DNA of 64,000 nt. Source: Pseudanabaena mucicola str. Chao 1806 (GTDB taxonomy: Bacteria; Cyanobacteriota; Cyanobacteriia; Pseudanabaenales; Pseudanabaenaceae). Of this stretch, positions 28,004-36,381 are shown in pieces (the first letter of the stretch is position 1; the number at the start of each line of letters is the position of its first letter). Where the stretch lies: NCBI RefSeq assembly GCF_030323025.1, contig NZ_CP097329.1:713001-777000 (forward strand), given 5' to 3'. The position numbers were made by a program, and so were the translations under genes. The notes beneath the pieces are model-generated. The model saw nothing but the letters and a program-made list of their open reading frames with translations, had not been told where the DNA came from and did not search any database.

Positions 28004-28460
28004 TAGCGGTTTTCAAATGAGCATGAGCAAAGTAAAATGGAGAGAAAAAGCAAACAGGAAAAGCGTATTCACAGGATTTGAGAGAACGAGTAATTGCAAG
28101 CTATCAAAAAGGGAAAACCACGATGAAAGAGGTAGCAGATAGGTTTGCAGTAAGTCGAAGCTGGGTCAATAATCTGGTGCAAAGACAAAAACAAACAGGG
28201 AGTGTGGCGGCAAAACCCCATGGAGGATGAGCAGTAGCCAAAGTCAACGCAACCCATTATCCAATCCTAGAAGCGATCATTGATGGTCAAAATGACTTAA
28301 CCTTGCTAGAAATCAGGCAAAAGTTTGCGGCAAAGACAGAGATATTGGTAAGTCAGTCCACGATTTGTCGAGCCTTACAGGAAATCGAGTTAACCCGCAA
28401 AAAAAAACTTTTCATGCCGACAAACAAGAAAGTGAAGCAGTCAAACAGAAGCTAGATATA
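28002..28460 (+). pseudogene. IS630-family element remnant (left end and N-terminal transposase)
   Basis: The sequence starts with TATAGCGGTTTTCAAATGAG, the same end as the family-3 MITEs. It then encodes a typical IS630 N-terminus (AYSQDLRERVIASYQKGKTT, an HTH segment MKEVADRFAVSRSWVNNLV). An in-frame TGA follows at HGG. The frame resumes (YPILEAIIDGQNDLTLLEIR ... STICRALQEIELTRKKK), then shifts in an A run before FHADKQE-type sequence. The catalytic domain is missing; the piece runs into IS256 debris at about 28460. The start codon is not recognisable. Confidence 0.8.
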
Positions 28461-28462
28461 GA

Positions 28463-29034
28463 GACTATCCTCTAAGAGGATAGCAATTCGATTGAGCGCA
28501 GGTTTCCAGTCACGAATAGAGCCTCGTTTACTTCTTCGAGATATTCCACAATGCCAAGTGAACTAATTTGAAAGCAGCCTCATCGGAAGGAAAAATCTGT
28601 TGAGATTTAATCACTTTTCGCAAACTGCTATCCATCGACTCAATCGCATTAGTGGTAAGTAGCTAGACATAAGTAAACTAAAAACCGAGAGTTTTGTTCC
28701 GCCCGCTATGCGGGCGGAACAAAACTCTGGTTTGGGTTTTAATTAAGTTGAGCTACTTATAAATCGCCCTACGAATCTCGGACGGGAAAGCAAAGAATGG
28801 GATAATGTTCGCCCAATGACTGCGCCAAGACTTAGAGATCGACGGATATTGTTTGTCCCATTTTTCAGCAAAGAGTTCGAGATTAAACTCTGCTTCTGAT
28901 TCGGTCGCAGCAGCATAAATTGCCTTGAGATCATCACAAACTTGCTTGCATTGTTGCCATGGCACAAAAGCGACCGAATTTCTGAGCATGTGGACAATGC
29001 ATAACTGTACCTGAGTTTTTAGAAATTCAGTCGA
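28463..29034 (-). pseudogene. IS256-family transposase remnant (C-terminal part)
   Basis: Minus-strand sequence corresponding to residues from about [10 protein letters not shown] to the C-terminus of the intact copy next door, with many substitutions and stops. It is interrupted by a 100-bp MITE at 28658-28757 and cut at 29034 by the terminal repeat of the complete IS256 copy. It is an older element into which newer ones have landed. Confidence 0.85.
28658..28757. mobile_element. MITE family 1, copy A (100 bp, TA target)
   Basis: The ends AGTAGCT...AGCTACT are flanked by TA on both sides. Removing the element and one TA restores the IS256 coding sequence. It has a central hairpin GTTTTGTTCCGCCCGC/GCGGGCGGAACAAAAC. 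Confidence 0.9.
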
Positions 29035-30357
29035 GACTGTCAAGCAAAGTGTGTAAAGTCTAGAAGCTAGAGATGGAGCCGATCCTCGAAGAGGATCGCA
29101 AAGCGATTGAGAGCAGGTTTCCAATCGCGAATGGGCATAGTCCATTTCTTAGAAATATTCCGCATAGCCAAGTAAACCAGCTTGAAAGCAGCCTCATCGG
29201 TCGGAAAAATCTGCTGAGACTTAATCACCTTCCGCAAACTGCTATTCATCGACTCAATCGCATTAGTCGTATAAATTGCTTTGCGAATCTCAAGAGGAAA
29301 CGCAAAGAAGGGGATAATGTTCGCCCAATGACTGCGCCAAGATTTGGAGATCGAGGGATATAGTTTGTCCCATTTTTCAGCAAAGAGTTCAAGGTTAAAC
29401 TCCGCCTCCGATTCCGTCGTCGCCGCATAAATCGCCTTGAGGTCGGCACAAACCTGCTTACGCTGTTGCCAAGGTACAAAAGCAACCGAGTTTCTGACCA
29501 TGTGGACAATGCACAACTGCACCTGCGTTTTAGGAAATACCGTTTCGATAGCATTGGGAAAACCAGTCAAACCGTCAACGCAAGCAATCAAAATATCTTT
29601 GACCCCACGGTTACGAATTTCGGTGAGTACCGATAACCAGAATTTTGCACCCTCATTCGGTGAAATCCACATACCCAATAATTCCTTGTATCCGTCCATA
29701 TTCACCGCCAAGGCAAAGTACAGGGACTTGTTAATCACCCTGCCATTGTCTCGCACTTTGATGACTAGACAGTCCAGAAATACAATTGGATAAACCGCAT
29801 CAAGGGGACGGTTTTGCCATTGTTTCACCTCATCGATCACTTCATCAGTGACATTGGAAATCAGGGTCGGTGATACCTCGACACCATACATTTCTTGCAA
29901 CTGGGACTGGATATCCCTGACACTCATCCCTCTGGCATATAGGGCAATGATCTTCTCGTCTAGTCCTGACAAGCGGCTTTGCCCTTTCTTTACCATCTGT
30001 GGTTCAAACTCGCCTTGGCGATCGCGTGGTACTGCAATTTCGGCTATGCCAAGGTCGCCTTGGACTTTTTTCTGGCTATAGCCGTTGCGACTGTTGCTTT
30101 GTCCTTCTGGTCTGGATTCGTGCTTCTTGTACCCTAGATGCGTTGATAATTCTGCTTCTAATGCTCGTTCCACCAGTGCGGTGGTTAGTTGTTTCAGGAT
30201 TCCTCCTTCTCCGAATAGGTCGGGTGGTGTTTTACATTCTTGCAGCAATTCATCTAGCAATTCTTTGCGGATATTCATCGGTTTTATTGTTGGTAATTGT
30301 GTGTCTTGATCATCTCTCTATATATATCCCAGACTTTACACACTTTAATTTACACTC
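29035..30357 (-). mobile_element. IS256-family insertion sequence, complete
   Basis: The ends are imperfect 27-bp inverted repeats (outer GACTGTCAAGC... at 29035 and ...TTTACACTC ending 30357, sharing AGACTTTACACACTTT). One intact transposase gene lies inside. No target duplication is visible: the left flank is a decayed IS256 copy and the right flank the 3' end of a relE-type gene. This suggests the element moved by, or was followed by, recombination or deletion. Confidence 0.85.
29067..30278 (-). CDS. IS256-family transposase
   Basis: A 403-residue DDE transposase with the family's typical [12 protein letters not shown] start, the [10 protein letters not shown] block, a conserved [22 protein letters not shown] helix-turn-helix region, catalytic aspartates in [15 protein letters not shown] and [11 protein letters not shown], and the glutamate in [14 protein letters not shown]. 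Full length with no stops, so probably functional. The related remnants at 28463-29034 and 51651-52591 share its sequence but are broken. Confidence 0.93.
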   Translation of the reverse strand: MNIRKELLDELLQECKTPPDLFGEGGILKQLTTALVERALEAELSTHLGYKKHESRPEGQSNSRNGYSQKKVQGDLGIAEIAVPRDRQGEFEPQMVKKGQSRLSGLDEKIIALYARGMSVRDIQSQLQEMYGVEVSPTLISNVTDEVIDEVKQWQNRPLDAVYPIVFLDCLVIKVRDNGRVINKSLYFALAVNMDGYKELLGMWISPNEGAKFWLSVLTEIRNRGVKDILIACVDGLTGFPNAIETVFPKTQVQLCIVHMVRNSVAFVPWQQRKQVCADLKAIYAATTESEAEFNLELFAEKWDKLYPSISKSWRSHWANIIPFFAFPLEIRKAIYTTNAIESMNSSLRKVIKSQQIFPTDEAAFKLVYLAMRNISKKWTMPIRDWKPALNRFAILFEDRLHL

Positions 30358-30360
30358 TCT

Positions 30361-30397
30361 TTTGCATCGTAAAGATATTTACAAGTTTTTTCCATAA
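30361..30397 (+). pseudogene. 3' end of a RelE/ParE-type toxin gene
   Basis: The last 11 codons plus stop read LHRKDIYKFFP, identical at the protein level to the C-terminus of the toxin gene at 33249-33515, and run into the same repeat unit. The rest of the gene is replaced by the right end of the IS256 element. Confidence 0.85.
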
Positions 30398-30540
30398 ACC
30401 CGATCACCTATTCCCTCATCAAACAGCGATCGTTCCTCACCACCCAAAACCTGATCGCCTATTTCCCCACATCAAACAGCGATCGCACCTCACACACACA
30501 AACCCGATCGCCTATTCCGTCAAATGAAACAGCGATCGCC
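30393..30540 (+). repeat. HIP1-type tandem array 1 (about 3 units)
   Basis: Unit core: AACCCGATCGCCTATTCC then CATCAAACAGCGATCGCC, period about 50 bases. It begins at the stop of the relE remnant and ends just upstream of the nuclease gene. Confidence 0.85.
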
Positions 30541-30610
30541 ATTTACTAAGATTCAATGCAATTGTTCAGATGTTAAGATAGAAAATATTGCTAATTTTAA
30601 AGAGGTCAAG

Positions 30611-31246
30611 ATGGTTACACTGGCCGCAAAAAATTTAAATTTTGAAGATGTACATCATCTGTTAGGCTTTCACGAGTCTGGAGAGATGGGTATTTTTTCT
30701 GATTATCTTGATCTAGAATCTATTTCTGATTTTGAGCAAACAGAACTAACTGAGATTTGTACTAATTTTCGTCGATACCTTCTATCAGGTAGAGTTTCCG
30801 AAGGGCAAATTAAGTTTCTTGCGCTTGCACCTCTAATGAATTTGACAGGTTACTATAATCAAGCGATCGAGTTACTTTTAGAAGAAAACATTCAGCGTAT
30901 TGACATTCTCGAAGCGGATACTAGCATTACAGGTAGATATGATATTTTGGCAGTTAAAAAATCTGGAGTTCCAAATTTAACCAAGCTTTGGGTGCTGATA
31001 GTTGAAGCAAAGAGAGCAGGGATTGAACCTTTTACAGGGATTCCGCAATTATTAACTTATGCTCATGAGTCTTTGCAGTCTCAGTCTTCAGTTTGGGGTT
31101 TAGCAACAAATGGTTTGCATTTTCAGTTTATCCGCATCTTTGCAGGAGAATCACCAAGCTATCAGCTATTTCCTTCTCTATCGTTGATCGAATCTGAGCC
31201 TTCTATACAGATTCTTAAAGTTCTTAAAGCTATTTGTAAATCATAG
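30611..31246 (+). CDS. PD-(D/E)XK nuclease-like protein, type I restriction R-subunit N-terminal type
   Basis: The ATG at 30611 has AGAGG nine bases upstream and gives 211 residues; an earlier in-frame ATG at 30524 lies inside the tandem repeat and is unlikely. The motif series TGRYDILAVKK...LWVLIVEAKRAG gives the D...ExK pair of the nuclease core, with GIPQLLTYA following. Small stand-alone proteins of this type are common in cyanobacteria and are annotated as restriction subunit R although no methylase or helicase accompanies them. Helicase motifs are absent here. It sits alone between two tandem arrays, like a cassette. Function unknown; nuclease activity is inferred. Confidence 0.7.
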   Translation: MVTLAAKNLNFEDVHHLLGFHESGEMGIFSDYLDLESISDFEQTELTEICTNFRRYLLSGRVSEGQIKFLALAPLMNLTGYYNQAIELLLEENIQRIDILEADTSITGRYDILAVKKSGVPNLTKLWVLIVEAKRAGIEPFTGIPQLLTYAHESLQSQSSVWGLATNGLHFQFIRIFAGESPSYQLFPSLSLIESEPSIQILKVLKAICKS

Positions 31247-31249
31247 GAG

Positions 31250-31437
31250 TTGCATAGCGATCGCCCCTCATCTCCCATAAACCCCGATCTCCTATTCCCT
31301 CAAATCAAATAGCGATCGCCCCTCATCTCCCACAAAACCCGATCGCCTATTCCCCACATCAAACAGCGATCGCATCCTCAAAACCCAATACCCGATCGCC
31401 TATTCCCCACATCAAACAGCGATCGCCCCTCAATCTC
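31250..31437 (+). repeat. HIP1-type tandem array 2 (about 3.5 units)
   Basis: Same unit as array 1 in the same orientation (CCCGATCGCCTATTCCCCAC, ATCAAACAGCGATCGCCCCT). It fills the gap between the nuclease gene and the DUF433 antitoxin gene. Confidence 0.88.
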
Positions 31438-31492
31438 TAAATTCTTGTAAGGACGCTGTTATTATGAAATTAGTTATGTGCAAATCTTGGTT

Positions 31493-31732
31493 ATGAAAAA
31501 ATATCGTGATCGCATATGCATCAGTCCGAATATTCGTAGTGGTAAGCCATGTATAGTTAATACACGCATTGCAGTATCAGATGTGTTTGACTATCTAGGC
31601 GGTGGGATGACTGTTGACGAAGTATTAGATGATTTTCCTGATTTAACTCTTGCGGATATACAGGCTTGTTTTGCGTTTGCTGCCGATCGTGATCGCCGTT
31701 TAACAGTTGTTCCCTATGAAGCTGCTGTTTGA
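31493..31732 (+). CDS. DUF433-family antitoxin
   Basis: A 79-residue protein, MKKYRDRICISPNIRSGKPC to the C-terminal VVPYEAAV. It has the DUF433 core ISPNIRSGKPCIVNTRIAV and a helical DVFDYLGGGMTVDEVLDDFPDLT region, a winged-helix-like DNA-binding antitoxin. An upstream GTG at 31478 is possible, but the ATG at 31493 is the common family start. Its end overlaps the start of a PIN-like toxin by 17 bases, the usual antitoxin-first arrangement. It should repress its own promoter and neutralise the toxin. Confidence 0.85.
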   Translation: MKKYRDRICISPNIRSGKPCIVNTRIAVSDVFDYLGGGMTVDEVLDDFPDLTLADIQACFAFAADRDRRLTVVPYEAAV

Positions 31733-32051
31733 TGAGAATTTATCTCCAAAGTTGCCGCGTATATTATCTGTAGATTTTCCAGATAGTATGCATGTTCGTG
31801 ATTGCGGATTGAAGGGATTTCCCGATGAAGATGTTTGGGAGTATGCTCGAAACAATGGATTTACAATAGTTTCCAAGGATTCAGATTTTTATCAACGGAG
31901 TTTGCTTTATGGGCATCCGCCGAAGCTTGTCTGGTTGAGAATTGGCAATTGTAATCGTGATATTTTGGTAGCACTAATCACTAAACATAAGGAACAAATT
32001 TATTTGCTAGACAGCAATCCATCTGAGTCGATATTAGTAATTTTAAGTTGA
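31716..32051 (+). CDS. DUF5615 PIN-like toxin
   Basis: A 111-residue protein starting MKLLFDENLSPKLPRIL. The opening FDEN acid pair, the VRDCGLKGFPDEDVWEYA block and the VSKDSDFYQRSL block carry the acidic residues of PIN-like nucleases (DUF5615, Mut7-C related). It probably cleaves RNA when not bound by the DUF433 protein that overlaps it upstream. The alternative start at 31707 is a TTG and is less likely. Confidence 0.85.
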   Translation: MKLLFDENLSPKLPRILSVDFPDSMHVRDCGLKGFPDEDVWEYARNNGFTIVSKDSDFYQRSLLYGHPPKLVWLRIGNCNRDILVALITKHKEQIYLLDSNPSESILVILS

Positions 32052-32059
32052 ATCGCACC

Positions 32060-32247
32060 TACATAAAGATCAAACAATGATCGCCAATCACCACCCATAA
32101 ACGTGATCGCCTATTCCTCAAATCAAACAGCGATCGCCCCTCACCACCCACAAAGCCCGATCTCCTAAATCTCAACATCAACAAACGATCGCCCCTTCAC
32201 CACCCATAAAACCCAATCCCCTATGTCCACATCAAACAGCGATGTCA
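32060..32247 (+). repeat. HIP1-type tandem array 3 (about 3.5 units)
   Basis: Degenerate copies of the same unit, same orientation, filling the gap between the DUF5615 toxin and brnT. Several units have lost the second GATCGCC. Confidence 0.8.
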
Positions 32248-32333
32248 CACCAAAAAGCTAAAAGTGGTTGTAAAATTTAAATGTCTCCAAGCAGTTGTAA
32301 ATTGTCGATTAAAATGCTTATGGTTTATATGAT

Positions 32334-32612
32334 ATGAGTACCACTTTCGAGTGGGATGAGCAAAAAGAGGCTGATAACAAGGCAAAGCATGGCTTAGATT
32401 TTGAAACTGCTCAATATGCTTTTTTCGATCCAGACCGTTTGATTGTTCATGATTCGGAACATAGTGAGTTAGAGGAACGTTGGTTTTGTATCGGTAAAGC
32501 AGATGATCTTGTATTGACAGTGCGTTTTACTTATCGAGATGGAGTGATTCGGATATTTGGGGCTGCTCAATGGCGTAAATGGAGGAAGTTTTATGAACAA
32601 CACAATTCCTGA
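32334..32612 (+). CDS. brnT: BrnT-family toxin
   Basis: A 92-residue RelE-fold ribonuclease toxin. The family start FEWDEQKEADNKAKHGLDFE is followed by a DPDRLIVHDSEHSELEERW acidic block and a C-terminal RIFGAAQWRKWRKFYEQ. It is the first gene of the brnTA order (toxin before antitoxin) and overlaps brnA by 20 bases. It should arrest translation by RNA cleavage when free. Confidence 0.9.
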   Translation: MSTTFEWDEQKEADNKAKHGLDFETAQYAFFDPDRLIVHDSEHSELEERWFCIGKADDLVLTVRFTYRDGVIRIFGAAQWRKWRKFYEQHNS

Positions 32613-32826
32613 TCCTGCTGAACCAATTGGTAATGTCACTATTGTCGAAGATTTTTTGCCTCCAGTGAATCAGTTAGTTCCAAGGCAAAAAACGGTAACT
32701 GTTACGATGGAATTTACTCAAGAAAGTATTGAGTTTTTTAAGCGCGAGGCTAAACGTCGTAATTCTTCATATCAAGAGATGATTTCCAATCTTGTGGATG
32801 CTTATGCAAAACAGGGTAAGGTGTGA
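32593..32826 (+). CDS. brnA: BrnA-family antitoxin
   Basis: From the ATG at 32593, with GGAGGA at 32581-32586, the product has 77 residues. The C-terminal half (TVTVTMEFTQESIEFFKREAKRRNSSYQEMISNLVDAYAK) is a ribbon-helix-helix domain expected to bind DNA and the BrnT toxin. The longer reading from 32557 would lie within brnT and lacks a ribosome site. Confidence 0.85.
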   Translation: MNNTIPDPAEPIGNVTIVEDFLPPVNQLVPRQKTVTVTMEFTQESIEFFKREAKRRNSSYQEMISNLVDAYAKQGKV

Positions 32827-32837
32827 ATAATTGAGCG

Positions 32838-32973
32838 CGATCGCCCCCCACAAAACCCGATCGCCTAAATCTCAAATCAAACAGCGATCGCCCCTTCACC
32901 AGCCACAACCCCGATCGCCTATTTCCCGCATCAAACAGCGATCGCCCCTCTCCACCCATAAACCTGATCGCCT
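32838..32973 (+). repeat. HIP1-type tandem array 4 (about 2.5 units)
   Basis: Same unit and orientation as the other arrays. It starts 11 bases after the brnA stop and runs to the promoter region of the next toxin-antitoxin pair. Confidence 0.85.
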
Positions 32974-33042
32974 ATACTTGTCTGGCTTCATTTGAGTTAG
33001 AATTAGGAAATGTAGACTTGTTTTATGATTTAGAGATTAAAT

Positions 33043-33252
33043 ATGCAAGTATTCCTTAATGATGAAAAGACTAGAGAAATGCTAACTGAAGTCTTGATTG
33101 ATTTGATTAGGACAAGAAAAGAGCTTTTTGCAGAAATATTTCGAGATGCTTTGGAAGAGGTTGGTTTAGCTAATGCGATCACAGAGGGTAGAAAAAATGA
33201 GTTTGTTTCTGAAGAGACGATCTTTACTATTCTTGATGGTGATGTTGCATGA
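33043..33252 (+). CDS. small antitoxin paired with RelE-type toxin
   Basis: A 69-residue acidic helical protein (LTEVLIDLIRTRKELFAEIFRDALEEVGLANAI, then a flexible C-terminal EETIFTILDGDVA). Its ATGA overlap with the downstream RelE-type toxin identifies it as the antitoxin. Similar short proteins precede relE genes in many cyanobacteria, but no named DNA-binding fold is obvious. Confidence 0.75.
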   Translation: MQVFLNDEKTREMLTEVLIDLIRTRKELFAEIFRDALEEVGLANAITEGRKNEFVSEETIFTILDGDVA

Positions 33253-33515
33253 ATGTTAAGTTTGAGTCTAGGTTTGAGAAGGATTTGAAGTTAGTCAAGG
33301 ATCGCAATCTATTAACAAGGTTGAAACAAATAATTTTGACCTGTAAGCAGTCTGAATCTTTGGGGGAAATCAATAATCTAAAAAAGATGCAGGGATATGA
33401 AAGTTTCTATCGTATTCGTTTGGGTGATTACAGGTTAGGGATAGAAGTTTTTGAAAATGAAATAATCTTTGTCAGATTTTTGCATCGTAAAGATATTTAC
33501 AAGTTTTTCCCATAA
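33249..33515 (+). CDS. RelE/ParE-family toxin
   Basis: An 88-residue RelE-fold protein. It has FESRFEKDLKLVKDRNLLTRL at the N-terminus, a KMQGYESFYRIRLGDYRLGIEV core and the terminal VRFLHRKDIYKFFP, the C-terminal HRxDxY being the mRNA-interferase signature. Start overlaps the antitoxin stop. The last codons and stop (CCCATAA) are the first bases of the adjoining tandem repeat unit. A second copy of this gene's 3' end survives at 30361-30397. Confidence 0.9.
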   Translation: MNVKFESRFEKDLKLVKDRNLLTRLKQIILTCKQSESLGEINNLKKMQGYESFYRIRLGDYRLGIEVFENEIIFVRFLHRKDIYKFFP

Positions 33516-33964
33516 ACCCGATCGCCTATTTCCCACATCAAACAGCGATCGCCCCTAATCACTCAAAAACCCGATCGCCTATTCCCTCAACTCAAACAAC
33601 GATCGCCCCTCACTACCCACAAAACCCGATCGCCTTTTTCCACATCAAACAGCGATCGCACCCTCAACACCCACAAAAAACGATCGCCTTTTCCCCACAT
33701 TAAACAGCGATCGCCCCCCACAAAACCCGATCGCCTAAATCTCAAATCAAACAGTGATCGTCCTCCTCAACACCCATAAACCCGATCGCCTATTTCCCAC
33801 ATCAAACAGCGATCGCCCCTCATCACCCGCAAACCTGATTGCCTATTTCCACATCAAACAGCGATCGCCTATCACCACCACAAACCCGATCGCCTATCCC
33901 CTCAAATCAAATAGCGATCGCCCCTTTCATCACCCACATAACCTGATTGCCTATTTTCCAAACA
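33511..33964 (+). repeat. HIP1-type tandem array 5 (about 8.5 units)
   Basis: The longest array. Units of 47-56 bases each carry CCGATCGCC, a TATT(T/C)CC-CACATCAAACA linker, AGCGATCGCC and a CCCTCA-CACCC tail. Both halves recur in every unit, so there are no unique spacers as in CRISPR. It separates the RelE pair from the RecQ-PRTase gene; the last ~110 bases before 34074 are ordinary AT-rich leader. Confidence 0.9.
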
Positions 33965-34073
33965 GAGATAATTTAACATTGAACGCAAAAGACAAAGAAT
34001 ACTGATAATTATCTCTAAGAATTTGAAAGCCAAGCAGTTTTTAAGCTACTATCAAGAAAAATACACATAGCAT

Positions 34074-36362
34074 ATGTCTCAGATCATTCAAGATAAGTTT
34101 CCTCTAAATTATGGTTATATAACAAGGAAAGGGACACTAGTGAAAATTACTGGATACAATAGTGATGGGTCGATAATTGTAAAGAGACTCGATACAGGCG
34201 AGGAGAATCAGATATTTAGGGTGGAATGGATTGATAGTCTAAGACCCATATCAGAATTGTCTTCTGAAGAACTAAAAAAGTTAGCATTACAACCTCTCCG
34301 ACTAGCTACTGGCAAAAATAATGCCGAATTTCAAGATGATCAATGGGAAGCGATCGAAGGACTAGTTAGGGATAAATCGAGACAACTAGTTGTTCAGAGA
34401 ACAGGTTGGGGGAAAAGTATGGTTTATTTCCTTACAACTTTACTGCTCAGATTGCAGGGGCGTGGATGTACTTTACTAATTTCACCACTTTTGGCTTTGA
34501 TGCGAAACCAGATTGAATCTGCGGAGAAAATTGGAGTTAAAGCTGATGCAATTAATACTGCAAACCAAAACGACTGGGATAATATCCAGACAAGACTATT
34601 AGACAATCAAGTGGATGTACTACTAATTTCTCCTGAGAGGTTAGCGAATGATGATTTTTTAAACAACGTTTTACGTCATATTTCTAACAATGTTGGACTT
34701 TTTGTAGTTGATGAAGCTCATTGTATTTCTGATTGGGGACATGATTTTCGTCCCGACTATCAAAGAATTGTTCGTATTTTGCAAGCATTACCACAAAATA
34801 TTCCCATTCTTGCAACAACTGCGACAGCAAATAATCGGGTTATAGATGATATTAAAACTCAACTAGGTCAAAACCTACGAATTTCCAGAGGTGTACTAGC
34901 AAGAGATAGTCTAAATCTACAAAATATATGGCTTCCTAATCAAGCTGCTAGACTAGCTTGGCTTTCTGAGAACATCAATAAATTTACAGGTAATGGAATT
35001 ATCTATGCTCTTACAATTAAGGATGCGGAAGTAGTTTCTGATTGGCTTAAGTCAGAAGGAATAAATGCTGTTCCCTATCATGGCAAGTTAAATACGGAGA
35101 CTAGACAACAACTAGAGGAGCAACTACTCAAAAATGAATTAACAGCTTTAGTTGCTACTAATGCTCTGGGTATGGGGTTTGACAAACCTGATTTAGGCTT
35201 TGTAGTTCATTATCAGCGCCCCAGTTCAATTGTTCATTATTATCAACAGGTCGGGAGAGCGGGAAGAGGTATTTCTAGGGCTTATGGTATTTTGCTTAGT
35301 GGACAGGAAGACCAAAAAATCACAGATTATTTTATTGAGGCTGCATTTCCACCAGAAGGTCATACAAAAATAGTTTTAAGAGCGTTAAGAAATTCGATTA
35401 ATGGACTTTCTAAATCTGATTTGGAGCGAGAAATTAATCTTTCCAAAGGACAAATTGATAAGGTCATAAAACTTTTGTCCATTTTATCTCCATCTCCCAT
35501 AATCAAGCAGGAAAATCGATGGAAAGCAACTGCTATTCGCTATCAACCAGACACTGCAAAAATTGAAAGACTGACGACAATTCGGAAAATAGAACAAAAG
35601 CAAATGCTGAAATATATGCAGAGCGATCGCGATTGCTTAATGATGTTTCTAGCAAAAGAATTAGATGATCCTTATGCTTCTCCATGTGGTCGTTGTGCGG
35701 TTTGTATTGGTGAACCTCTATTTCCTGAAACTTATTCTCAAGCAACTGCTAATCGTGCTGTGCAGTACCTTCGACGATCGGAGCAGATTATCGAGCCACG
35801 AAAGCAGATACCCTATAAATCAATGCCTATTTATAAATTCACGGGTAATTTACCAAGGAATTTACAAGCAGAGCAAGGTCGTGCGCTAGCAATTTGGGGT
35901 GATGCTGGTTGGGGTGAGCTTGTTAAATCGGGTAAATATCAAAATAATCACTTTGACGATGCTCTTGTAGATGCTACAGTAAATATGATTAAGCGCTGGA
36001 AGCCTAAGCCATTCCCGATTTGGATTACTTGTGTACCATCACTGAATCGTCCCACACTTGTACCTGACTTCGCTCGTAGATTAGCTGCTAAACTAGGTTT
36101 GCCGTTCATTGATTGTATTAAAAAGACTCATTCCAGACACCCACAAAAACAGATGAGTAATAGCTATCAACAAGCACATAACCTAGATGGAGCTTTTGCC
36201 ATAGATCAGTCATTGATTAGACATGATGCCGTGTTTTTGGTAGATGATATGGTGGATTCACGATGGACATTTACAATTACTGCAGCTTTACTAAAAAGTC
36301 TAGGATGTGGTGCTGTTTTCCCTGTAGCTTTGTCAGTCACATCTCTAAGTGCGGAGAATTAA
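34074..36362 (+). CDS. RecQ-family helicase fused to a phosphoribosyltransferase domain
   Basis: A 762-residue protein with four parts. First comes an N-terminal ~70-residue domain, then a RecQ-type helicase: Q-motif-like DQWEAI, Walker A QRTGWGKS 108-115, DEAH 213-216, TTATANN, and motif VI HYYQQVGRAGRG. A RecQ zinc cluster follows (Cys521, Cys538, Cys541, Cys544), and last a C-terminal PRTase domain. The PRPP-binding motif of the PRTase is FLVDDMVDS (Asp724-Asp725). The helicase is expected to unwind DNA. The PRTase is not a biosynthetic enzyme I recognise, and its fusion suggests a nucleotide- or base-modifying effector or a PRPP sensor. Gene composition is AT-rich. A DprA homologue follows after 19 bases. 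I infer a defence role. Confidence 0.85.
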   Translation: MSQIIQDKFPLNYGYITRKGTLVKITGYNSDGSIIVKRLDTGEENQIFRVEWIDSLRPISELSSEELKKLALQPLRLATGKNNAEFQDDQWEAIEGLVRDKSRQLVVQRTGWGKSMVYFLTTLLLRLQGRGCTLLISPLLALMRNQIESAEKIGVKADAINTANQNDWDNIQTRLLDNQVDVLLISPERLANDDFLNNVLRHISNNVGLFVVDEAHCISDWGHDFRPDYQRIVRILQALPQNIPILATTATANNRVIDDIKTQLGQNLRISRGVLARDSLNLQNIWLPNQAARLAWLSENINKFTGNGIIYALTIKDAEVVSDWLKSEGINAVPYHGKLNTETRQQLEEQLLKNELTALVATNALGMGFDKPDLGFVVHYQRPSSIVHYYQQVGRAGRGISRAYGILLSGQEDQKITDYFIEAAFPPEGHTKIVLRALRNSINGLSKSDLEREINLSKGQIDKVIKLLSILSPSPIIKQENRWKATAIRYQPDTAKIERLTTIRKIEQKQMLKYMQSDRDCLMMFLAKELDDPYASPCGRCAVCIGEPLFPETYSQATANRAVQYLRRSEQIIEPRKQIPYKSMPIYKFTGNLPRNLQAEQGRALAIWGDAGWGELVKSGKYQNNHFDDALVDATVNMIKRWKPKPFPIWITCVPSLNRPTLVPDFARRLAAKLGLPFIDCIKKTHSRHPQKQMSNSYQQAHNLDGAFAIDQSLIRHDAVFLVDDMVDSRWTFTITAALLKSLGCGAVFPVALSVTSLSAEN

Positions 36363-36381
36363 AACAGGAGATATAAATAAC

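Noticed and set aside
28753-29145. 130-codon minus-strand gene
   Set aside because: It is a chimera of the intact IS256 terminal repeat region and the decayed IS256 copy, not a gene.
30297-30540. Short ORFs running through the HIP1-type array upstream of the nuclease gene
   Set aside because: Their peptides are only translations of the repeat unit (KPDRLFPHQTA-like), so they are repeat artefacts, as is the ORF at 33754-34005.
33511-33964. CRISPR array
   Set aside because: The unit repeats along its whole length, including the part that would be a spacer, its length varies from 47 to 56 bases, and no cas gene is present. It is a degenerate tandem repeat.
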